This document shows, in pieces, positions 1 to 12,200 of a stretch of DNA of 25,329 nucleotides. The stretch lies in the NCBI GenBank assembly GCA_900617975.1, contig UZAE01013202.1, positions 1 through 25,329 on the forward strand, written 5' to 3'. Position 1 is the first letter of the stretch. Every line of letters begins with the position of its first letter. The translations under genes were made by a program, and so were the position numbers. The stretch is from Rodentolepis nana (lineage: Eukaryota; Platyhelminthes; Cestoda; Cyclophyllidea; Hymenolepididae). Below the pieces are notes generated by a model. The model did no database searches, was not told the DNA's origin, and was given only the letters and a program-made list of their open reading frames with translations.

Positions 1-125
1 TATTTGAAATCGGCAATGACTTAGTTGCCAACCTAATGGATACTGATGGACTGTCAACATTATAGGATAATAATACCAATAAACGCAAGCAAACAAATGG
101 TAATGAAAGATAAAAACGCGCTTAC

Positions 126-254
126 CCCCTTGTCAGTGTCATTGCAAGCTTCGAGAATCTTCATGACAGTGAGACATGCGTAGTCACTTATGAGTTCACC
201 CTGGGTGCGCACCAGTTCCTGCAATACTCTCAGGGCCAGGGCCCGAGTCTCGCT
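126..254 (-). CDS. CLASP: CLASP coding exon 23: C-terminal domain, last complete exon
   Basis: Residues 993-1035. RALALRVLQELVRTQ and YACLTVMKILEACNDTDK match RALALRVLREILRNQ and YAELTIMKTLEAHKDPHK. Acceptor CCCTTACAG; donor GTAAGC after a run of Gs, phase 0. The next exon is not securely visible in the window. Confidence 0.94.
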
Positions 255-3200
255 CTGTAAGGGTGGAGAGGAAGAAAAAGGGAAAAAGAGGTGAACAATC
301 AATCACACACAGACAAAAAACAGCATTAAGTGTTAGTTCCAAAACCTAAAAAAACACGGCAAAGTAAACCAATATCGGATAAACTTGCCCTTGCTGCTAC
401 TGAGGAGTTTTTAATCTTTCGTTTTTGGGAAAAACAGATGGTGTTAGAAGAAGTCTACGTTATAATGATGCTTATGAAATTGCCAATACTCGGAGATGTT
501 ACAAAGAAAAGTACACAACTTCAAGGAGATTTATAGAATACGGCAAAGCTCCAGCTAATCTGGTGTACGATAGCAAACAGATAGTCCATCGTGTTGCTTT
601 CTTCTAGCCACAGGCAGCCTCGTGATCTCCCTCGCGATTCTCCGGTTTATGCATGATTCTTTCGCAGAGTTCAGAAGCATTGAGCAAAAACTCTAATCGC
701 CTCATTTTTTTGATGGCTGAAGAGAATCAGCATGATACAAATTATTCTCTTCCAAGATTCAGGTGATTCCAATCACCCACTCTCATTGAGCAAGTGTTTA
801 CAATTTTAAAGACAGCGTAATACGAATAAAAACTTTGATACATCTAAAAGAATAACCAAGTACGCATACACATACTCCAAATAAGTAAACTCCAGGATTA
901 ATCACGGTTACACATACAATTAAAAAGTATCTCAAACGGAAAGCCCACATGTGTAGGCATTTTGCATGAACCAAAAAAACTTACCGATGCATCCGAGAGA
1001 GACTCCAGTAGAATCAACAAAGTGGGTTTCGAATGCTCCTCCCAGGTTTGAATAGTTCCATCTCTAAGTAATTTAATCAGTTTCAGCATGCATGCCTTGC
1101 GCTGCTCATATCTGTGTAAACGCAAACGAGGAACTTGGACTCAACACGCGAAACAAAACAAACAATAAACAATAACAACTCATAAATTCACCTGTCATTG
1201 TAGTTGGAAAGTTCCTGCAAAATTTCTGTGATAGCATCTTCAGGTGGCATTTCTAGAAGAAACGAATGGGGAATTGGATATGCTTTGGTAATTGGAATAA
1301 AAAAGCCAACTAAATCTTACAAAACTGTCGAACTCAAAAACCGACTACATAAACTAGCACTATAATAATTGTGTCCAAATTACATTGAAGCACAGCTAAA
1401 CGAAAGGGCAAGAAGGGGGGGGGGGNGGACGGGGGGGGCGGGAAACGGTGATTGGTAAAAGTAATCATCTAGATCTAGCGTTATTTTGGATGGACTACTC
1501 CGTTCAGAACTAATTGAGATCTAGGAGAAGGGAGATAGGGGAGGGGAGGAGGGGAGATTTGTTGAAATTTAGGGACAAGCTGCTGCTGCTGTTTCTATAT
1601 ATATACTTTAAAACAGTCCGATATCACTTTCAAAGCTAGCACATGCAAAGAGTCTATAATAAAGCGGCACATTGAGCTTTGCATGCAGGTGTGTGTGTGT
1701 GTATGTTTGAGTAGGAAGGGGAACATAACACAGGGCGCGACAGGAGTCGAGGAGAACAGCAGCAGGCTTACCGCGAATCTTTTTCAAGGTCTGATAGCCA
1801 ATCACGGGCTTTTTTAACTTGGGATAGAGCACTGCATATGGGTGTGAAACGAGAAAGGAAGTGAAAGGCGATGAGAAAAGGAAGTTGACCATTTGGCCAT
1901 TTAATAAACACAACAAGAGTAAGATATAATTGCATAAGAAATATGCTTCAAAACTTACGATCGTTGGTCATTCCGCTAAATAGAGATGGTGGTTGCTGCT
2001 GTTGTTGTTGTGGTTGAGGCTGTGGGGAATAAATGGAAGAACATTCATCATAAATAAGATCTTTCTTAATCCTACTAACGGGAGAGTGTAGCTCAGGTCA
2101 TAAGTAGTATCCCGGAAAGGCAAAATCCAGATCGCAAAAAATAACGCTAAGTACTTTCAAAAGCAAATACAGCCAACAATTTTAGTCGTGTTATCTTATC
2201 AGATTCTGAAGAAACAAACAATCTTTTGTAAACAAAGATTTTTGATAGATATGAATTATCTCAGGTTGGGTTTCGTAATACGAAAGATAGCCCCAAAGCG
2301 AACTTTAAACTTTATTGGGAGTAATTTCCGCCACAATAGCTAGCCTAGGTGACAACAGATTTTCCATTAATTGAAGTAGCCGACTGAAGGTCCAATAACA
2401 CAGTATAAAGGAGAGCTTAAGGCACAAAACAATAATATTATGCGCAAAACAATGCATATTTGGTTAGCTGACATAGAGAAATCTTGGCTAGCCGTAGTGA
2501 AATAACTAAAAGAACAAAGAAGAAATGCCGACCTCCCTCAATTTATTCATTGAGCACGCAAGTACAGCTATCAAACCCCATTTAAAATTACTCGCATGAA
2601 CACCACTTTTTGCTGTTACGAGAAATAATTGAACACTGTATGAGATGAATTAGCTCGCGAATCTACACAAAGAAGGATAGGTGCAGGCAGCGTTTTACTA
2701 TAAAAACTCCACGATTCAAAGTATATGGCAAATCCATATCGGTGCCAAGTTTTTTCCACTTAACGGCCTTCAAACGATGCTAAAATCAAACTTAAATGGA
2801 TTAAATAGTCTCAATGAAGCTACACTATTTACCGCTGGACATTAAAAGAAATCTTAGCATTTTTAAGGTGCTAAATTGTCCAATACCTAGCATATTTTCC
2901 ATTCTTAAACCTAAACCTGGTGATGGCCCACATTTAATAATCTACAGATATAATTTACCTAATTTTATAATATAGAGATAAACAAATATATTTTACACTC
3001 TTGCCAGGAGGATACGAGTTCTGTTGGCTATACTGAGGCACACTGTTCATATTTCCGGGACAAGCCGCAACAGGGAAGTAATGATGACTTCCATCACCGT
3101 TCTGTCCTCCTATTGGTAGATTGGCCGAATAGGGCGGAGGCGGTGGTGCTTGCATTTGACCTCCACATTCAGCTACAAGTCCAGCCGTGTGACCATCGGG

Positions 3201-6200
3201 GGTACTAACAGATCGATTCTTGGGCCCTCCTGGAGGTGAGAATTGATTCACGGGAGCCTCGTGAGCCACACCAGGCACGCAGGTCTCTGTGATGGGACTG
3301 AAGGGTCTTGTACCATTGCCCGTTATTGGTCTGATGGTAATAAAAAAAGCATCGGTAAGGAGTACATAAACAGTACGATAGTAAGGTGATTAGACTGCAA
3401 TCAATAAAGATGGGTTATGAAAATTTCAGTATCACATCACACCACGAACCTTTGCTGTTGATTTTTAAGATAGGACGGGTAAATGCGAACACTAAATGGA
3501 ATGATTATGAGAGTAAACACCAATATATAACACAAATAGGTGCATTGAAAAACTACACTAAACTGTTAGCGTTTATTTCTAGTATTAACGGGCTATGGAT
3601 ACGTACGAGTGATAGCACATGGGGAGACGAATTTTGCTGCATAAAAATAATGAACCAAAGGGCGGCAATGAGTGCTAATACATAAGGCAGAGGGAAGTAA
3701 AAGTAACACTATGTATTTGAAAATATGACATTTTAGTTGTGTTAGTAGAACTCATTTCATAATTGATGCAAAAGAAGATATAGTTAGACTATAAGAAACA
3801 AACCCTTCCTAATCTTGAAATTTAATTAGAGTTTCTGAGATGTCATTTTTCAGGTATTGACAGACAAGGAAATACCTCCGACATTAGTCCAAATAATGCG
3901 CTTACATTTACGATTTGACTTCGAGAAGTTCATCAATTACACAGAGCAATTAATGCGGTCGCGAACTAATAAAAGAGATAACGATCTCGAAATCATGTCA
4001 TGTTAAGTGGTTGGCATCTCTATAATCGACTGAATAAGTAGTAAGTATTTATTTAGAGATCTAATAGCCCAAGCCACTTCGTAGTAGGCTGTAACCTCAT
4101 AACAAGAAATTATCAAATAATGTCATGATATAGTTAAACCGAAGTAGAATAGCCTCCATGGACGTTGGCTAAAACAAAATTATTACTTCTATTTCGATCA
4201 CTATAAGTACTAATAAAGAAAACTAAGAAAATGAGCATAAAAAGCTAATGACTTCGTTAGAGTCCACTTTGGAGAAGCGGGCTGCCGCATTGAATAAGAC
4301 CGCTGAAATCTGTTGAATGTAAACAAAGGTAAAGTAAGGTCACACACACACGGCATTATCAAATGAGTTTGAATTTTAGGAAAAAAACAAAATGAAAACA
4401 AAACAGACATATGCAAACAAGGTTTGGGTGTAGATTAATCAAATAAATAAAGTTAGGTGGTTGTTAGTAACACAGTTACGTACGAAAGAGAACGAGAGAG
4501 AGATAGAGGGAGAGAAATATATCGTTAGTACATCAACACACAACCGGAAATGAAAGGTAAAAGCATATAAGCGAAATCTTGCATAAGAAATAAGAAAGCA
4601 CAGTTGAGTGCCTATATCGTTGAAGTACATAACCGATTACTACAGCAACCTTAAAATAGCCAAGTACTATTACAACCACCATTAAGCCCTTCATAGCTTT
4701 GCTTGACAAACTTTGCCGATTCGCACAAAGCTTCCTTCTGATGTGCAATTGTACTTCAATGTAATCAACTATGGTGTGGGAAAAGCGGCCCCGGCTATAC
4801 TCATTTCCCTGCTTTAATTGACCAAATTATGAATCCACTCGTAGTCTTGATATACCGGTTAGTTACCAGGACATATGCATCCTCTTCTATCCCATCACCT
4901 TAGTCTATTGACCCATCTACTGAATATCAGTGACTTCTTCATACTATGACATCGAATCCTTCAAGAAAACAAGCGGCAACAAGCCCCATTTCCTCTACTT
5001 TATGACCTTCCAATTTCTCTGCAATGTCTGTGCATCTGCCTGTTCGAATAGTATAATCTATGCCATCTTTATAACTCAACAGACACACATATATATATAT
5101 TTTTTCAAAAGGAGAGGACTATGGGCACTTCTCTACAGATGACGAGACTTACTTGGGCAAACGCGATGCAGTGCGTGCACCATCGGGGGAAGTTGCATCA
5201 TAGGAGACACCGGAGTTGCTACCTGTTGAGGTCTTTGCGTAAGTTTTCAACAACTTGGCCGCTTGATCCTGTGTGGTCTTAGGCATCATCTGAACCATAC
5301 TACTGAAAGCAGCTGGGTTCAGGTGGGAGAGTTTTATCACAACGCGACTTGCCAGCTAAAAGAGAGGGTATGACAAAGTAAAACTAGGAACCCGTTTTAG
5401 ACTGCAACGGTTAACATCTAAAGGGAAGAAGTGAACGGCAACATATCGAATAAATGGTAAATACATAAAAAACGCAGGAACAAGTATGACCCTCATTAAC
5501 CCTCAAAGGACCATCTCTATATCTCGAACACAATTGTTGCACGTTTTTTGCCTGAAAAGACATATCTTCACACACCCTACCCTAACTTATTAAGAAGGAA
5601 AACAATATAGGAAATTTGTATCAACGATAGCAGGAAGACAACTAATAAACTTCAGTCTGTTTTAAGACAGATGCTGAACACAATAATCGGGTTAAGTGTG
5701 TGATTAGTTAAGGCCAAACTACTTTGATTACAGTGTTAGTGGAGTTTAAATAAGGCCTGACAAGAGTAGAAAACGGTCAATCTCTAAAACCAACTTCTAG
5801 TAGATTAGAATAAATGAACTAGGAAACAAGAACCCATTTTCCAACCCAAATACCCACGTAAGCGTAGGATTGTTTCTCAAGTGGACGGACTAAAAGATTT
5901 GTTTAAAGCGAACTCATTTTATTTAAATATTCCTTTGATCAATATGGACGAAAGAAATCTTCAAGAGGATACATGATGGCTTTGGAAGTGGAGAAGAAAA
6001 GGTTAATAAACTTCCACCTCGGAGGAGGGAATTAAGGAGGAGGAGGAGGTGATAGAAAGCGATTGAAGACCAAATGACTAATAAGGCGATTGTAACAAGA
6101 GGAGTGATAGGTCATTTTTGCCCAGAAAGCACACTTATTTCTCTTGTATTTTTAGACTTTGAACTCAACCGAACTGAAACTGTATTATTAGGGAGAGCAA

Positions 6201-9200
6201 TTTGAACTAATAGTCAGACCCAGGCAGCATATAAAGGGAAATTTAACACTCTATGGTACTAATTTTTGGGATAAGCATACACAAATACAGATAGCAGTTA
6301 AAAGTTTTCAGTAACAAACTACATTGAATCGAAAAAAGGCGAAAAGACAAACTATCGGAACGAAAAGTAAACAGAAATTTACCTCGGCCTAGAAGTAAAT
6401 CAAAGATAAATAGGCGTTAAAACAGGAAGTAAATGCTAAAAGTTATTAACAAAAAACAGCCTAACTGCCTCTTAACCTACCGGTATTGTTTCCTCAGTAA
6501 TATCGCAAGTAGGTGGCGTCTAATCGGATAATACATAAATTAATAATACGTTAAAAGAATTTATGATTATACTACTCATATAAATAGAGACCCAATATGG
6601 AGACAAAAACTCCATTAGCAACTTGAACTCACACGTCGAACGTCAGCTGATTTGGGTTCCGTGGACCAGGTAATGATGCGAATGATACTCTTGACCATTT
6701 CTGGGGTGGGATTACTGATAGCATCAACAGGCATCATAACCAGGAGATCTTTCAGGTAGTCTAGAACTCGACCTTTGACCTTGAGTGTTGGAGACATTGC
6801 GTCATCAATTATAAAACGGCAGCAACAGGCAAAGAGGAGATTGAGTGGGAAATGAGATCTGAAAGAAACCATATTATATTGGCACGAAGAGCATAATTAA
6901 ATCTGTCGAAAAAAGAGGACAGAAAGTCCAAGAAATTGATTCAGAAAGAGAGCAATAAAGTACCATGCTGCAGTGGCTTCCATCCAGAAAATTGCGTTCT
7001 GCTACCCCTTTAAGACTAGTTCTAAGCACTATGAGGCATGCCACTTAACCAAATTTAACTAAGAATAGCACTTGAATAATGAGAAAGCAATTAAGCACAA
7101 GCGTGGCAGCGATGATCATACGCTGGACCAAAGATACATTAATTCAAGTGATACTTAATTTGTAAAAAGAGAGAAACATAGGATTAAAGCACGTGCAATT
7201 TCCGTATACTTCATTAACGCGAGTAACAGGAATGCATATTTAAATCACCCCTAACAAGCGTTTGAACTTTAATGCAAACAAGATTTACTTTGTTTTCAAG
7301 ATAAAGTGCAGCTATATAGACGAAATAAATAGCACTTCATTGGATAAAATATACTTAATGGTCATGAACCCGAAAATTATTAGTAGAATAGGACCGCAGT
7401 GCTGTGAATGCAGATGTGATAGGCTTAATTAATCCACAAGCACATTAACTACGTTCCCCTAGGTTAGATGTTTTCCTATGAAATTCTGAGTGCAGTCGTT
7501 AAAAGTACTTATTTGTAGCCTCTTATTCTAACTCAAGTCGTAAGTACAGCTATTAGTTAACGTGCCAGTAATGATTGTCAGCACTAGTTTTAGGAAATGA
7601 CTAGCCTTTAATGCGCTGAGAGCAAATAATCGAAAAGCAAACGATTAAAACGACTAAAATGTAGTTATTCTTGTTACTACCTTGCATTTCACTTTACATG
7701 AGCTAAAACATACAGCCATCCATCCAAATACGGACAATTTTATCACTGAATCCGAATATTTTGTATTTTTTGCGAGTCTAATTTTAATTAACTACGATTC
7801 TCAAACAAAGAAATTCAGATCAACGATGGGGACGCCATCAACTGATGCATATAATTAGGAATAAACAATAGCTGTAAACATAATAAGAAGTAAAAAATCA
7901 AAACGTCACGACTACTGAAAATTTAAAAATTCACATCTTTCTTACTACTACCACTGAAAATAAGCGACAGCTTTAGAATGGTTAAAGAGAATTCTGGACA
8001 GAATAGAAAAAGGCGAAATATTTAAGCAGGTTTTTTTCAAAACAGAGGACCAGCAAATTCAAGCACTCGGATATATCTGGCACATTTGACATTTATGAGG
8101 AGTGATTAAGATGATTATCGAATTGGCTACTCAAAGTATTGATGTGAGCATAAAAAAATAGAAGAGCAATATTGACGCAAACACTTTCTAACGACTGAAA
8201 ATATGGCTCAGTACATCTACTGCCTGCTAATCAATCAATATTTGTGGGCGTCTGTAAGTACCTGGTGCATGGAAAAATTTACTGATTTCACCAAAATGGC
8301 TCCAAGGCACGAATGCAATCACACTGACCTTGAATCCTATTGGCTAAGTAAAATTTAACGTGTCTATCTACACTAACAGCACACGCCCATTTTTCACGAG
8401 TAGATTTAAAGGAAAGGGGAAAAAGAGCGAAGAAGAAATCAGTGGAAATACCTACCGAATAACGGCGAGAGTATCAGAGATAGACTTTTGATGTGTGGAG
8501 AGGACTTCCTGGCCCTGACGATTAAATAAACGCACCATTGCAATATAGATCCACTCATGGAGGTATTGATTATAGCCCTTGATAAAGAGTTGGAGGGTCT
8601 CCATAAAGGGGGTAATGACTTTGCTTGATGATTCACCAAAAATGACACTGAGGACTTCCGCCACACGTACCACTTCTTGGTGGCTGAAATGCAAATGAGG
8701 TAACAGATTAACTTAGGTAAATAAGAAACCATAGGAAGAATTTTGTTAAAGTCCAAAATTTAAGTTCACTTTTGACCGAGTTGCGACGTTCATTCGTGTA
8801 CTAAAATGCGGTAACACTTAATTCAAACGCACCAAATATGTATCGACTTTCAGCCCGCCAGAATTATTTCTTCATTCTTATTGCTGACTTAAAATACGTC
8901 TTAACATTCCTCTGTGACATTCTACTCTATTATCTTATAGCCACTAGCTCAAGACACCTTACCGATCAATTTATTGCTGCATTTATTGCCTAAAAGCGGT
9001 AACGCCTAAACGCCAGTTGATTGGTAAAGTAAAATAGGAGCAACTCCCATTGTATGTGAGAAAGGAAAAGATTGGAGACTAAAGCAAAATCAATCCCGAA
9101 ATGAATCAGTCAAAACTTTGAGAACATAGGGAGAGTGTTGGGAGTCATCGTCAATCGAATTCTAAACTCCCTCTTGGTGATTACTCCACTCTATGCCATT

Positions 9201-12200
9201 CATCTTCACACTCTTAGTAAATAAAGGCCTGGATAAAATATTCCATCACTAGTCACACATACACAACTACGCTTTTCCTTGCGTCCAGTTTGGTTGGAAT
9301 GGTAGAACCAAGACCGCCAATATTATTAAATTCCATCCTCATTTTTTTGTCCATTCAAGCCCATCCACAGGTCATAAGTCATCAGTTATCAAATAGTATT
9401 AGAGAGGAAAACAATGGTCAAACCTACTCTACACTACACGCATATCATAGAAGCTAAACTGAATAAGAATAATCGACTTTAAATTCACAATATCGTCTTC
9501 AACATACCTCAAAGTTTGGCCTGATCGGAGGTACTCCTTTAAGTTGAGCAGGCCATCCTTCTTCTCAGACCACTGAGAACTACTCAGGAGTTTAATTATA
9601 TCACCAATTCCCTAAAACACAAAAAATCAATCGTTGTAGTATGGGAAAACCATTATTAAGTTATTCAATCTTAACTCCGTGCCAGGTTATAATGCCGAAC
9701 ATGCTGTCATGCGTTCATTAATGGCGTGTGTATTAGATGCACAAGGGAGGTGAAATCATTAGTAAGAAAGTAGCATGCAGCGAACATACCTCAACAGTAC
9801 GGGGAACCGAGTAACGCTATTATATATATAAACAATTAACATTTAGAAGACCCTATAGGCACCCACCAAGCATAGAATTGGTAAAAGGATGAAAAGGTTA
9901 TGGGAAGGCGCTGGAGCTTACGGCAATGGGACGCATATGATTGCGACGATAGACGGGCATCGACTGGCCAGATCGTTCTGAGCACAAGGATGATGTCTCA
10001 CTAGCATTATCGTCTGACTCATACTGACGACGCGAATAGGCACTCTTGAACTAAAACCACCAGGAATAATTTTGGATCAAAAGCCCACACCGAGATTAAC
10101 GAAGAATTGTACGCCGCACAAATTTATTTCAACATCGTCTTTCAAGTCAAGACCCCTTACCATTACCAGCTCGGTTTAGAGTTTGTAAAATTTATACTCA
10201 AAAATAAACGATTATGGCCTTATTTCTCGTAAAACACACCCCAGAATCAAACTGAATCTCAACAATAAAATTCATAAATCTATATCGTAAATTCAACTTT
10301 TACCTAGACTCAAATAGTACGAAACTCAACTTCAATTAAAAGCTATTGGCTTTCTCAATAGAAGTTTCGTATTTAGAAGAAGCCAAGTGTCTGATAGACA
10401 TTTGAAATAAGCCTTAAGAGGGTGAATAAATATCCTACACCTTAACCGCATTTACTTGACTGAGTGTATTTAGAATACGCTATGGAAATAAAGAACACTA
10501 GTCCAAAAACGTGCCAAGGAAATTACTTGCGCTTGGTTGTATAGGCGCAACTAGTTTGCATCGATAATATAAGGAGATAGAGAACGGGAACCCCTAAGTG
10601 AAAAGGGGGTAGCAGTTGTAAACGTATGAAATAAATCCACTTTAATTCGAAGTGAGGGAAGGAGGAGGAGGGGGGGGGGGGGAAGAACACACAAATAGAT
10701 CAAAGCTCGATCAATTATTTTATTCCATTGACTCCAGACGGTACAAAGCATCTCAAGGATGATGAAAATTGGATTATTTAAACAAGAGTCGAGTTTAAAA
10801 GTTACAAGATGAAAAATACCGTAAATCTCATGGATAATCTCCTCATTTTATCCTTTGAGATCCGTCACACTTTTCAGTTTATTAACCCCCCCCCCCCACA
10901 TACCCTTGAGGGTGTAATGCTTATTTTTATATGGCATAAAACAAAATGACGAAACAAAAAGCAGAACTGACAAAGCGACAAAAAAGGAGGGAGAAATCTC
11001 ACCTGAGAAAATCCAGCATCACTCATTGAAGTTAGGGATGCTAAAAGTAGAGAGAGAGGGAGAGAGAGAACAAGAAAGCGTCGAGAGAGTTAAGCTTAAT
11101 TTAATTATCCGAGAAAGGAAAGTCTCATTCAGGTGACTTTGACTCACGTCTGTTGGCTGTGCCAACTGCACTATAAGTATTATACGGAGCAGTAGCACTG
11201 ACAGCAGAACTGGGCGAAGCTTCTCGAGAAGCGCCTTGACTATTAAGCCCACTTCTCGATATTTTCCTCGGAGCCCGAGCAGCAGTTCCATAACCCAGAG
11301 GCTTTCGGCGATTTAAAGTGGAACTGATCGTCTTCGCATAGGCCTTTGCAACGGCTGAAGCTGTGGAGCCGGTACTGAAGTCCACTTCTGAGGGTGTTCG
11401 TAGGGGAGAAGTCTCCCGACTAGCAGCTAATAAAGATAAGCAACAAATTACACAGCTGGTTAATAGGTGTTACACATTGGGAATAGCAATTTTCTAATGT
11501 AGTGCGAAAACTATCAAGCGTGCCATTTATTAGCTCTGTATCGTGTACTAGAAGTGTATCTATGGAAATGACAATCTAAAGCGTTAACCATCCAAAGCAA
11601 TAGCAAAATAGTTATTTCGTAATGAAGTCTTGACTACTCTGAAGGCCGATCAATCTCTAAGCAATAATGGGAGAATTAAAATGACAAAGCGGATTTCTAT
11701 GTCAACAAACCTTTAATGCCCCATCAAACAGTTACCCTAGCTAAGACGTAATTGTCAATTTATTTTTTCCCTCACATTAGGTATGAATCGAAACATTCAA
11801 TTAGAGATAGAGGTTATATTATAAGCAAGAGATTAGCTAGTCCCATATGAATAAATTTCTCCAATAGTTGCTACGTTGTCGATAAATCCATGTGTGAGAA
11901 ATACAATATCCTTTAAATTTTTGTGAAGATAAATAACATTAGAAATATTAAGATACTTCTAATATCCTCTAAAACTACCATAAATTTGCTAATACTCCAC
12001 TGATTTTCTGAAATCGTGTAACCTCCAAGCGTGTCATTTTAAATTGTACGTATATTGGTGTTTGCGGTGAATTAGAACTTCTACGTGTATATAAAACGGC
12101 AATATAAAGCATAAACCAACCTTTAACATTATCTAAAACGGTAACGGATTACTTAGCCTTATATTTTTGATTGGATTGATTCTCTCTAGTAAATCGGATA

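Larger units (their letters stand above)
1253..1771 (-). other. CLASP intron 20, 519 nt
   Basis: Contains a G-rich run with one unresolved base, a purine-rich stretch near 1520-1558 and a GT microsatellite. No coding signal. Confidence 0.75.
10051..11002 (-). other. CLASP intron 12, 952 nt
   Basis: Contains a plus-strand G13 run (10670-10682) and a C12 run (10886-10897) that are mutually complementary in the transcript. No coding signal. Confidence 0.7.

Noticed and set aside
1..52. CLASP exon 24 at the left edge
   Set aside because: No acceptor gives both phase 0 and convincing family similarity, so I did not annotate it as coding.
3386..3685. 99-codon plus-strand open stretch in CLASP intron 17
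   Set aside because: No recognisable domain, AT-driven composition, no splice context or similarity to any family I know; likely chance.
8314..8345. 15 nt micro-exon-like segment in CLASP intron 15 (CCAATAGGATTCAAG)
   Set aside because: In the required phase it reads Arg-Gln-stop.
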